From Monocercomonoides exilis (Eukaryota > Preaxostyla > Oxymonadida > Polymastigidae), in the NCBI GenBank assembly GCA_001643675.2, contig LSRY02000003.1, positions 920,001 to 984,000 of the forward strand: 64,000 nt of DNA, written 5' to 3'. Below the pieces are notes generated by a model, which was given only the letters and a program-made list of their open reading frames with translations, searched no databases and had not been told where the DNA came from. Positions within the stretch are counted from its first letter, which is position 1. The number at the start of each line of letters is the position of its first letter. Shown piece after piece: positions 37,401 through 48,600 of the stretch. The position numbers and the translations under genes are program-made.

Positions 37401-40197
37401 TATCCCATCAGCTCATCATAAACAGACACATTTCGCGAGAAATTCAGCTTTGTGGTTGTTATTGTCCCACTCACTAGCCTGCTCCCATTCACAAACACAT
37501 CTTTCCCTCCCAATGTTGCACTGCAACCAACAAAACTCACTGATGTTATTGCAAAATCAAATGAGTTATCTGCCAGCCACAGCATCACCCCTCCTCCATA
37601 TCCACTGCACTTTGTTTTGTTGAATTTTGTTGTTCCTCCACTGTGTGATGTTGATGTTCCAATTCGAGCTTTGCTTGATGGCGCTTCCAACTCAACTTTA
37701 ATCCCTCCTCCATTCCCATTCGCACACTCACACCCTTCCATCGTTGTATTCCACACCACAAATGTCTCTCCACCCTTCACACTCTTTGCTATCACAACCC
37801 CGCCCCCTGTTGTCCGATTCACATTCCGAATTGTCACATTCCCCAGCAAACTTTCTCCAGATGAAGATCCTGCTGATGATGGCTCAGCAAACAGAGGTTG
37901 ATTCATTTTCATATTTTTGATCTCCACATCAATCATCTTCAGCTGCTTCAGTGCAACATCAAACACAGATGACGAAATTCCACTCCCTCCTGATGTGGAA
38001 GAACTGATCGCCACATCCTCCAGCAAAAGAGTCCCACTCCCCACAGACACCACAAACACACTCGGTGATGGGCTTCTCATCGAGTTGTGATCGATCCCCA
38101 CATGCCCCACCTCCAGTTTACCAGTAGATATGCTGAACAGCGTTGGCGAAGAGGTAGAAAGCGCACTTGTCCCAATCACGCTCACTGTCTTCCCTCTCCC
38201 AACAACAGAAATCTTCTTTTCCCCAACATTGATTGCCGCCCCTTCACTCACATGCCTCCCTCCCTGCACCGTGACTGTCGAGCTCAGCTGTGCCATGCTC
38301 GACTCCACTGCATGCCCCACTGTCTTGCAAGGAGTTGCCTCGCTCATTCCACACAGATTGCTCGTGTCACTTCCACCCACCCCAACATACCGATCCTTCA
38401 TTCCTTCCTTCAGCCAGTCCTTCTTTTGTGTTTCCTGATACACCCAACTGCTTGAATAATATCTATGGCACACCCTATAATCATTGCTGTTCGTTGTATA
38501 TGATTCATAAAAAGGATTGCTTGATGAGAAGAGATTGTAATAGTCCTGGAAAAGCACATCATGGCCATATGGAGTGGAAGCGTTGCAACTGCAATTATGG
38601 AAGAAGAAGAAATAGCAATAATGATAGTTGCTTGGAAGTGTTGATTGACTTGGAGCGAAGTTCATGCCTCCACCATATGATACTGCTGAGCATGAAATGA
38701 ACCGCATGCTACTCATTTTGAATGCAGCTGGAACATTGTAGAAGCACATTCCTCCGCCAGAATCATTTGTAAGTGAGCACAAAGTGAACAAGCACTCAAA
38801 TACACAAGAACTCTCCCCTTTGCCACTTTCCGTTCCAATACAGGTAGATCCAGAAACCTGAAAAGATGCCAGATAAAGTCCTCCACCATTATTTTTTCCA
38901 TTGCAGCTCGTGAATTCACACCCACTGATCCTGACACAAGAAGCTATCGAATAAACATACATTCCTCCACCACCATAATTTCTGGAAGAACAATCATTGA
39001 ATGAGTTGTTCTCAATCTTTATTGAATTAATTGCATAGCACATGATTCCTCCCCCATCATAATATGCAGTGCAATCGTTGAATGAGCAATATTTCACTGA
39101 AAGAGTTCCCGATGCCAGATTATACATGTAAATCGCTCCACCATTTGAAGTTCCATCTGAATAAGAACTACTTGTCCCAGTAGTTTTCGATCCATTCCAC
39201 TCGCACCAAGTGAACGAATTTGCCCCATTGTTTGTCTGATTCTGTCTCTCTGGTCTCGAAGGATTCCCATCACTCCCGCTGACTGCAATGTTCTCAGATC
39301 GAAAACATCTGACAAATGAAGTGTTTGAGGCAGATAATGAAGATGAAGGGTTGTTGAGTGAGGAAACAATTCCCCCATCATACACATCCCAAACAGATGA
39401 AAACGAACAACAGCCAATAAAAGTGGAGCTGGCTTGCATGGGAGCTGATTGGGGCGGTTGAAATGGATGAGGTGATGAAATGTTTGCGAACAAAGAATGC
39501 TCCAAGAAAATGAAGCTGCTGCCAGCGCACCCCACAAACGGACAAGAAGCAACAACGAACGAAGAAAACGCACAAAGCGCAACAGAAATGGTTGTTTCGG
39601 ACACAGAGTGAAATGGAGGTTGGCACGCCTCGACAAGCGAACTCACAAGCCCATTCGCCAATGATGGAAGCACACTGACGTTGCAAAGCATAACCCGGTT
39701 GCCTCCTGCTGCCGAAAGGATCGGAGATGAAATGCCAAACCCTGTGCGAGAAGAGACGACCAGGCACGACCAAACAGCCAAAGACGATGAATCAACAACT
39801 TCGCAAATGTGTTTCTCAAAAGTCGGCTCCAAATTCAGGCTTCGCAATTCCAGGCTTGTATTCGCTTCAATAATAGCTGTGCGTATTTTGTTGGAGCTAC
39901 TGACGCAATAAGGCACACAACCGTCTGCCCAAGGCTCCTCGGCTGCAAGTTTTCTATAATTTTCATTAACGAAATGAAATGTGAGATTTAAACTCAAAAA
40001 ATAGGAATATCACTCTTGACACACGTTTTTCGTGCGTGTAGAAAAATATCGCTTCCCGACCCTTCGGTACCTTCTCTAAAAACACATTCGTTGCTATTTG
40101 AGAATACTCCAACATAATTGCAACTAAACTCTGCATACTCTTTGCTATTGCACTTTAAAAATAGTAGTATAGTCAGCAATAAATATGCCATTCTCAT
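31415..40197 (-). CDS. Giant beta-helix surface receptor with pseudokinase tail
   Basis: A first exon (40197 to about 40025) encodes a signal peptide (MRMAYLLLTILLFLKCNS). Exon 2 (about 39953-31415) is open for 2,846 codons; total about 2,903 aa. The ectodomain is Cys/Ser/Gly-rich with many GGG-hydrophobic and NCSF-type turns, as in parallel beta-helix, POMP-like repeats. Five linkers with CG then PC (NLCGMSEATPCKT near residue 588, FCGFGYFPCKT 948, HCGFDEFRC 1301, GCGFSEAPC 1663, QCGRQDAPC 2070) mark modules of 353-407 aa. A transmembrane helix (about 2572-2597, FVGCVVALLIFVALFVVVVV) precedes Lys/Glu-rich juxtamembrane sequence. Residues 2721-2900 resemble a TKL kinase C-lobe (RWKAPEV, FTLGLILHEMTTGEVPL, DCRLTLGEVIQSL). 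HRD and DFG motifs are missing, so it is probably a pseudokinase. The paralogue at 60231 shares the ectodomain plan. Confidence 0.8.
39954..40024 (-). other. Probable intron 1 of beta-helix receptor gene
   Basis: The signal-peptide frame stops near 39994 while the main frame lacks an ATG near its start. A 71-nt intron (donor GTGTGT, acceptor ATTATAG) joins them in phase 2. A neighbouring donor 2 nt later paired with a GCAG acceptor also works, so the exact boundary is uncertain. Confidence 0.5.
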
Positions 40198-41183
40198 TTA
40201 TCGCTTGTTTGGAGCAAAATACAGATTTTATTAATGCGATGATCTTTTGAAGCATATAATGGGGATCAAAAAAATGATGTATCTGAAAAAATTCTTCAAA
40301 CGTTGAAAATCACTTTTTAACTTGTTTATTATTCAAATATTTGACAACATAATTTATCCTTTTTTCATGGTAAACACTTATTTTTCATTATTGTCAATAA
40401 TTTTTTTAAAAAATAAAAATATAATAAAATTGTTGTTCAGCTTAGAAAATATTAATTATCGATGAAGTTTTATTTTTATAATTAATTTTCAACTTCTTTT
40501 TAGAAATATTGCATTTTGAATGTTCAAAATTTCAACATAATGAAAAATCGATAATTGGCTGATCGTCTAAAAGTGCAAAAATTGTATCGTTTAATCAACG
40601 TTTGTGAAAAAATTAAAAAATTCAACCCCCAACATATTTTTTTCGTAAATAAACATGAAAATGTTATCTTTTCGGAGAAATGTCTTTTGAATAAAAAAAA
40701 CAGATGATTGTTTTCAGATTATTAACTTTTTTCATTATGTTAATATTAATGAAGTTTTTAATTTTTGGAAAGGAAATTTACATTCTTAAGTTGAATTAAT
40801 ACCAGTTGTTTGAATAATTTATGTTTCAGATGAGTGCAAAACAAAAACTTTATATATTTATCATTTTTTCTGCACCAAAAATAATTCTCAAAATATATGT
40901 GGCAAAATCTTTTACTTCAAACATTTTCATTGAAAAATTATGAACTTTTTATTGACTTTTTGAGATCAAAAATCACAATAAAAATGAGTCCATTTTTTGA
41001 CATTCGTGAAATATTAAAAACCTTTTTGTTTTGATTTCAACAATGCATGTTTGCAGATATGAAAATCAAATTTTTTTGAAATATGAGGGATCAAAACAAA
41101 GTTGTGAGTGAAACAATTTTTCAATCCATTGTGCAAAAAAAGCTTGAAAGTCCATATTTTCCCACATATGTCCGAATATATTT

Positions 41184-41395
41184 GAAAAGTTCCTTTTGTT
41201 TAATTTTCAAATAAAATAAAAGATTCATATTTCGATCAAATTTTTGTTCCCACTTATGAAACTTTTCCAGAATGGAAATAATAACATTTTCGTAATTTTG
41301 TTTTCTAATACCAAAATTTGGTGAGTGGGAACAGATATTTGATCGAAATATGAAATTATTATTCTATTTGAAAATTTAACGAAAGGAACTTTTCA
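41184..41395. repeat. Long imperfect inverted repeat (foldback/MITE-like)
   Basis: The left arm (41184-41255) and the reverse complement of the right arm (41321-41395) match over about 72 bp at roughly 85% by eye. Shared blocks include GAAAAGTTCCTTT, AATTTTCAAAT, TTCATATTTCGATCAAAT and TGTTCCCACT. Weaker pairing reaches about 41168 and 41411. The loop is about 65 nt. It could be a foldback transposon remnant, a long hairpin transcript or a boundary element. Confidence 0.75.
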
Positions 41396-41595
41396 AAAAA
41401 AATTTAGACATTTATTTATCGAAAAAAATGGTGGACACTTTCAATAACGGTGGACAGTTGCATTTTCTCAACAACCATTGATAGTTGCATTTGTATAATA
41501 AACCCAACTATTCCCTCATAGAATATGAAATAATATGAATTGTTTCAATCACACATCAAACACAATGAGTAATAATAATTTTTAATTTTTATTTC

Positions 41596-41636
41596 CAGAG
41601 AAACTCGGAGTAATAAATTTCTCCGAGTCTCTCTGA
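41596..41636. repeat. Compact hairpin
   Basis: AGAGAAACTCGGAG pairs with CTCCGAGTCTCTCT across a 10-nt A/T loop with one mismatch, and flanking T/A-rich bases may lengthen the stem. It is the most GC-containing structure of this spacer. It could be a terminator-like or structured RNA element. Confidence 0.65.
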
Positions 41637-42544
41637 AATTTTAAAACGTTAAGTTTTTTATCCTTGGGAGAAAGCTGTTTCATTTTTGTATGACTGATAA
41701 GTTCATATTCAATGAAGGAATTGTTGGGATAATTGTTGAATGTCAATTTTCAACGGTTGTCGAGATAATATTGCTATCCGCAGTTGTTGTAAACGTTCAC
41801 TATAAAAAACACTTACAAAAATTCGTTCAAACAAAAATAAACAATAATTATTATTTTTATCATCATAAATTGCAACAAAAAATATTTACAAAATAAAATA
41901 AAAATTGATTGTCCATATCAAACGTTATTTCATAAAAATTCATCAATTCCACGATTTGATTTTTCTTGGGAAAAGTGAATATCAATGTGTTTGTTGACAA
42001 ATAATATTGTTCGAAATTCAAATTCTCATCCTTTTCACGAATAATGATAAAATATAACATTTTAATCGCTTTCCAATACTCAGCCTAAAACCTATTTTTC
42101 ACACAAGATAATTTTTTTTTCCGAAAAATTATCAATTTTTATATTTTCGAATAAATAGTTTAACAATTTCGAATAATAAATGGAAAAATGAATATTTGTT
42201 TTTGATCTGAACTTGTCATTCTTTTGAAAGCACAAGTGAACGAAAAGTTAAATTAGATATATTTTGACATTTATTAATTTTTTAATAGAAAATTTTTTTC
42301 GGAGAAATTCGGAGAAATCATATTGTTATTTCTCTAACAATGAAAACCTATAATGGGTATTTCAAAAAAAAATATTCTTGACAAAATTATATGAAGATAG
42401 TGAAATCTTTGGTATTTTCATTTGAAATTTGGAAAAAAGAAACATTCTATCGCTCAGAAACACAACAACCATAAAAAATTTCTTTTATAATTATTTGATT
42501 CATTGCATTTTTTGCTTTTTATTTGAAAATTAAACTGAAGACCG

Positions 42545-44605
42545 ATGATGAAAGTTATAGTTAAGAATAACAAAAATTTTGATGATGAAACATTCAGAAT
42601 AAATAGCGAATTTAATGTGATTGAAGAGATTGAGGTTCTGAAAAGAGGTAAATTTGATTGTTGTTCAAAGTTAAGGCGAATTATTATTTAATAAATACTT
42701 TAACACTTCAATTAGAAATCATGACGAAAGAAGGAGAAAAGATGAAGCGGTCGTTGAAAAGGCTTTATCATCTTTCGAAAATTGTTGATCCAAGGGACTA
42801 CGCAATTGATGATTGTTTTTCGGATGAAAACTTCAAACAAAAATTGGAAAATGATTGTGGGTCTTTTCTAAAACCTATCGAACTTGTAGCAGCGCGTGTA
42901 CTCGGACATATTAGCAGGATTCTATGTTTTGGAGGAGGCGATGAAGAAAATGAATTGCCCTTATATGCTGATAATCTTTCTGAATCGACAAAGCTTCTCG
43001 TAAAATCTATACCATATTTTTCATCAGAAGATAGATATGAAACAATTGAAAACGAACTTTCAGCTTTGGGAAAATGTAATGATGAAGATATTTGCACTTT
43101 CACAACAGCATGTATTAGACCGTATTCAGTGGATTGTGGTTTGTAGTACTGCAAAATACACATTTTCTTTATTTAAAAATTTTATTTCGTTCATTTAAGG
43201 AGCAACTCCACTTATTGGATGCGAAACTCCAGCAAAGATTTGGAAATGGCTCAATGGATATTTATCCAACAGCAATATTTCAGTCATAGCAGATGCTTTA
43301 CAGCTTGCCAAAAGTTTTTATTCTTTAGAAATCAAACTGAAACTTGGCAAAGATGTCAAAACCAACAACCTTTTAGCAGTTGATTCATTTCTGCCATTTC
43401 CATATCATTTCATTTCTTTGAAATCTCCATTTGAAGCGACCAACTGTGACTCTTCTGACTGGATTCCTCCTGCATATCATCGGGGGCCAATTTGCTCGGT
43501 TGCAATCAAAGCATTCAGATGTCTGGGCCGTTTTGCAGAAAGTTGCGAGTCAGTTTACATTCAGCTTTTTACGCTTCACGACGGAATTGTGGAGAAAGTG
43601 CTGAGTTATTTGGATTCCAGCTGGACAGAAGACGAATGGAAGGCTATATTTACAGGGAGTAAGTTTTTTGGCGCAGATTGCATCGACATATACTCTTCAG
43701 GCGGAGCAAACTTCCAGAAAATGGCGGATGGGCTGTTTTGCGAAGAGGAAAGCATCAAGCAAATGATCTCAAAATTTCAGACAGCGGCTGTTAAATGTGT
43801 TGGATTTTGGCTGTCCAAGCAAGTTTATGAAGTCATTACGAGAATTACAAAGAAAGATTTGCTGAGGCAAATAGCATCGTTGATGTGCAATGCAACAAGG
43901 GATAAATTGCGATCGGAAAGTATGGCAACGCTTTTATATGCATATGCTTCGTTGTCGTCAGGTGCAAATGTTCGTCCGCTTCACAGAAATAAGAGCAATG
44001 AGCAAAATTTTAACAGAGAAGAAAACAAATGCCTTCCTCAGCCTCTGAGAGGAAAGTTGCTAGCTGTTTTGGCTGAGGCGTGCGAGGAAGAAGGTGTCAT
44101 TGACTTTGCCTACGCTCAGATTGCTCCTGTAACTTCGGAACATGCACGCTCTTTTGAAGCAAAAGAAAGTGAGAAAATAAGAAGAAGATTGAAAGCTAAA
44201 TGCGATCCAAAGATTTGTCCAGTTTGCGCTCTGCTTGAAAGCTCAGATGCTGAAGACGATGGGACTGAGCCAGACACTGAGCCAGACTCTGAAGAAGATG
44301 AGGAAGAGAAGGAAGAGAAGAAAGATATAAACAAACACAGATATAAATACAACAACAATCACATTGATGAAGGAATTAATACCAAAGCGATTGAAAAGGA
44401 AAAAGAATGGAAAAAAGTTCTTTTTGAATGCCTAAATAGAGGTGAGATGTCCGCAAATGATTTTTCAAAGTTTATATATTCGAATTATGAGGTGAATGTT
44501 TCATTCGTAAATGAAGCTGAAGAATCTGAGGGTGAAGAAGAAGAAGAAGAAGAGAGAGAAGAAGAAGAAAATGATGATAATGAAGGGGAAGACAAAGATG
44601 ATTAA
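42545..44605 (+). CDS. Unknown three-exon protein with acidic tail
   Basis: Exons 42545-42647, 42716-43138 and 43200-44605 give about 643 aa, and all phases agree. The start is the first of two adjacent ATGs (42545, 42548). Residues 1-35 look compact and mixed, and the next segment is Lys-rich and probably helical. The middle (about 50-450) is mixed alpha-helical with scattered Cys. I recognise no domain. A CDPKICPVC motif near 44202 has Cys spaced like half a zinc site. It is followed by a Glu/Asp-rich stretch, a basic Asn/His patch, and a final poly-Glu/Asp tail. Acidic tails of this kind occur in chromatin- and histone-binding proteins and chaperones, but that is only a compositional hint. 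Confidence 0.7.
42648..42715 (+). other. Intron 1 of unknown acidic-tail gene
   Basis: This 68-nt intron has donor GTAAAT and acceptor CAATTAG. The phase-1 join gives EVLKR-EIMTKEGEK. Confidence 0.6.
43139..43199 (+). other. Intron 2 of unknown acidic-tail gene
   Basis: This 61-nt intron has donor GTTTGT and acceptor ATTTAAG. The phase-1 join gives SVDC-GATPLIGCE and continues open to the next ATG-containing frame. Confidence 0.72.
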
Positions 44606-45613
44606 GGAATTTATATATTCTTCGATGAGATTCATCGACAGAAGCCAGAAAGCGATGCTTCAACACGAAAATGATAATTCCTTTATTGTTTGAGCAACTT
44701 TTGTGAGATTGATCATTTTTTCTTTGTTATTTATTTATTTTTTTAAAGAGGTATTTATTAACACATATATTTTAATGGAAATTCGTACAGATTGAAGTTT
44801 GGATGTTTCGTTATACTGTTAAAATTGCCTGTTTCATGCTTGTTTGAAAATGTCGGGACCTTTCTTTTCTTTTCTTTTCTTTTCTTTTCTTTTCTTTTCT
44901 TTTCTTTTCTTTTCTTTTCTTTTCTTTTTTTAAAGATTGAATATATACAGATAAAGAGAAAGTTTAATCATTTTCTTTTGTTTTTGATTCTGTTTCATTA
45001 TTTTTGTTTGTTTGTAATCTGTTTGCAAAATGTGTATATATTTCAATTCCTCCACCCCCCTAAAAAGCAAAAAACCTTACTTATTCATGATGTATTTCAA
45101 TATTTCCCAGAGAGAATTTCTCTGATTTTTTTTATCTCCGTGGAAATTTGATTGTTATTCTTTTTTTTTTTTTTTTAATTTTTCGTTTTTATTTTATTAA
45201 TTGATTCGAAAACATGAGAGTAACCGCAACAGTTTCAAAGACTACAATATTCATTCAGTATCCAAAAATATCCAAAGCAATTGAGTATTTCACATTGAAT
45301 GCAATTTGTTTTATGATAACAATCAATTGAAATCAATATTTCTTTTAAAAAGATGCCCGTGAACGGACTTTATGCTATGACTTGCACTATTTGATTAAGC
45401 GTTTTTGAAAATGGATTCACATCAAGAAATTCAACCTTTGTTGCAAATTCAAAATATCTAAAAAGTCAATCAAAACAACATTTGATGATACGCACATTAT
45501 GAGTGGTTATTATGCAGTAAACAAATTATTCAATTGAACAATTTTTGTTGTGAAAAATATAATAGTTACGATCAGAAGATTTTTTGGGGATTTATAAATT
45601 TCCCCACTGTTAA
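44606..45613. other. AT-rich intergenic region with microsatellite
   Basis: This spacer lies between the acidic-tail gene and the DOCK gene. It contains a (TTTCT)n microsatellite (44859-44929) and a long T-run (about 45160-45177). No supported coding frame is seen. A 38-codon frame starting near 45214 has no recognisable content, though a further upstream DOCK exon cannot be excluded. Confidence 0.5.
44859..44929 (+). repeat. (TTTCT)n pentanucleotide microsatellite
   Basis: About 14 uninterrupted copies of the 5-bp unit TTTCT follow GGGAC. The complementary unit AAAAG recurs in shorter form at about 864-890. Confidence 0.95.
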
Positions 45614-48600
45614 ATGCAGATTGCAATACCTCCTTCTTCATTTCCACTTTCAACTTTTTTGCACGTAGATTTTTGCAAATATGGAGAAAGAATGCGATTG
45701 CCAGGACTCATGTCAAATATGAATAATTATTTTTCTCATATTCCTAATTTGACTCAAAAAAGTTCCACCCTGCGTGGCAACGAAGAGACATCAAATAAAG
45801 ATGTATTGTATTTTTAATTGGATAAGTTTATGCTTTTTAATACTTTAATCAATTTAGAAAAAGAATGTTCTTCACAAGCCGCCGCTTATCAAGGAATTCA
45901 ATTTGTTCTTTTCGAGCAATTTTTCAAGCATTAAACAAAATTTAATACAGAAATATTGCTCCCAACCTCAACTCGTGAAAAATACTGTGTTTTCAACTCT
46001 TCGAATTTCACCTTTTCCAACGTCAAATCCATCGCAGAATTTTGAACATCTAAAAATTTCAAATCTTTCAGCATCGTATTTTCAGGGATATTACACTACC
46101 AGAGAATCCTCATCAGTTTGAAACACACCTTTTTTCCCAAAAATTGAAATATAAACACGTATTTTTGAAAAGTTTTCTTCAAGAACATGCTCTGCAATTG
46201 GGCGCTATTCTCCAATTCCTATTTTTTCTACTGCAGATCCCGAAGTTCCACTCATATTTCCGTTTGTGTTACAGTTTATTTTCAGATTTTCAACTATTTG
46301 TTTTATGGTTTTAGTCTGAATGATTATCTTCTTTCACTAGAATGCGTATCTGTATCGTTTCCTTACGCCCCATGCGTTTTTGAGCCCATGTTCTTCAGTT
46401 TTTGCTTGTACGACGTGGACAAAAAAGAAAAGCTCAGCGAAGATTTCTATTACGACTTCGAACCTGATTTCCTTCGAATGGATGACAACGATAATAAATC
46501 CGCTGCTGCTCCAAGCTCTTCAACAGCTCCAAACCAGAAGCCAAAGCGTGTGATATTCTCGTTCGACCCGTTTTCTGTGTCAAACGTCGTGCTTGTCGTG
46601 AAGGCATCGACAGTTCTGACTCCCTCTGCGGGGCAGACTGCCTATCAGGACTATCTGACTGAAGAAGAGGTGCTGAATGAGCTGCAAGACGGAGAGAGAG
46701 AGGCAACAGCACTCTATCAGCAGTCAGCAGCAGCCCAGTTTCACACTCAAAAGGGAGGTTCTGGGTCATTTTTCGCATCATCATCATCATCTTCGCCTTA
46801 TTCTTCACCTCAGAGCAAAACTGGGATGATGGGGCAACCAATGAATTCTTCTTCTTCTCCTTATACTTTTTCATCAGTTCCCCGCCAACCTGCTTCTACT
46901 GCGCCTCCTCAGTCTGCTTCTCCAATGACGTGTCTTCCTTCTCCTTTTGCTTCAGTTCAATCGAATTCTGTCGCAACAGCACGAATTTCTCAAGTCAAAC
47001 AAACTTCTTCCTCCTACTCCTCCTCTTCTTCTTCTCCATCAATATCAACAACGTCATCTTCGCCTTTGCCTTCTTCTTCTTCTGCTCGTCTTCCTCCTCC
47101 ACTTCCTCCTCCTTCGCGTGATTCACTCATCATCACTGATACTTCATCATTGTTTTCTTCTTCTTCTTCTTCTTCCTCATCTTCCTCTTCTCCTCCACCT
47201 TCCTCTTCTTCCTCACCACATCCACACAGAACAATCTCTTCCCACTCTCCTTCTTCTTCTCCTTCTTCTCCGCTTCCTGCTCCACTTGGCTCTGCAAATC
47301 AGAATGAAAACGCTGTTTGTCAGTCAGAATCTGCTGATGATGTCATTTCATCATCATCATCTTCATCATCATCATCTTCTTCTTCATCATCATCTGCACC
47401 AAATTCCACCTCATCTTTCAATCAGTTCCCATCCGATTCAAAGCAACAACCACTGCAACAGTCACAGCAACAACAACAATACAGCTCAGAATATCCTCAA
47501 GATGATTCAACTTCTTCTTCCTCTTCTCCCTCTTCTTCTTCTCTCCTCTCCTCTGGTATTTGCTTCTCCCCCGCCCTCGTTGCCCTTCAACAGCGCCACC
47601 GCAACCGCCTCGCCGCCTTCAAAGCACACAGACAGCCGTTTGGATGGACTTCCTATCCAATCTTCAACAGAGCCCGCCCCTTCTCTTCTTCTTCTTCTTC
47701 TTTCTCTTCTTCCTCTTCTTCTTCATTTCATTCATCTTCTGGCTTTATTTCTGGCTCAGGCAGTGTGAGTTCAGACGAGGCGAAGGAGATTGAGGCGCAG
47801 AGGAAAGAGAACAGACCCCAGATGTTTTCGCTGCTGCTTCATCCGTCTTCATCTGATCCTGCTCTTTCTTCTGCTATGCCTTCTTCTTCTTCTTCTTCCA
47901 ATCCAAATGGAGAATCAGCAACAACATCATCATCTTCTTCCTCTTCCTCCTCTTCTTCCTTCCCCTTCTGCCGCATCCCATCTGTCGAAGAGCCAGTTGA
48001 CATTATTCTCCCCACTCTCTTCCGCTCCACAGCTTCTTCTCTTTCTGAAGACGATTTGTTAGCCATCGTCGACAAACACACAAAAGTGCAGACAAAACGA
48101 AGGCTTCTTCGGATGAAGCAGGAAAACGCGTTGAGGAGGCAGATGATGTATGCTGAGCAGATGGCAAAGGCAAATAACAATAATAATAACAATAACAGTA
48201 ATAATAATAATATAAGTGGAGGTGGCTTTAATAATGCAATGAATGGAGCAGGCGACGGAAACAATACACTTTCTGGCTCTTCTTCTTCTTCTTCTGCTAA
48301 TTTGGGAAATTATCCAGGAGAAGGAGAAGAAATACGCCATCAATCTCAACAGAATGAATTATCTGGATCTTCTCAAAGAGAAATGTCTTCTTCTGCTTCT
48401 TCGAATTTTTCGTTACAAACACACGAAGCTGCTGGAATGAGTGGTTACATATCATCACAGTCAGGTGGAATATCAAGTGGATTTTCATCTTCTTATTCTG
48501 TTAATTCTCCAAATTCAATTTCATCATCACCTTCATCCTCCTCTTTTTCTTCCTCGTCCTCTTCTTCTTCTTCTTCTCTCTCCTCTGACCCCACACGCCC

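Larger units (their letters stand above)
40198..42544. other. Long AT-rich intergenic region with inverted repeats
   Basis: At 2.3 kb this is the longest gene-free stretch. It separates two divergent genes. It is very AT-rich and holds a long imperfect inverted repeat (about 41184-41395), a compact hairpin (41596-41636) and recurring CGGAGAAA words (40674, 42299, 42310). Small frames of 65-68 codons occur on both strands near 41690-42060 but show no recognisable domain. Confidence 0.55.

Noticed and set aside
31415-40197. Bacterial polymorphic outer-membrane protein or horizontal transfer from Chlamydia-like bacteria
   Set aside because: An intron, a eukaryote-type kinase-like tail and a single transmembrane helix argue for a resident eukaryotic gene. 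Similarity is limited to beta-helix repeat style.
41690-42060. Small frames of 65-68 codons on both strands in the long spacer
   Set aside because: Composition follows the AT-rich background. No domain, intron context or partner exon was found.
45214-45330. 38-codon ATG frame upstream of DOCK
   Set aside because: Short, with no recognisable motif. It could be an extra DOCK exon, but no joining donor/acceptor stood out.
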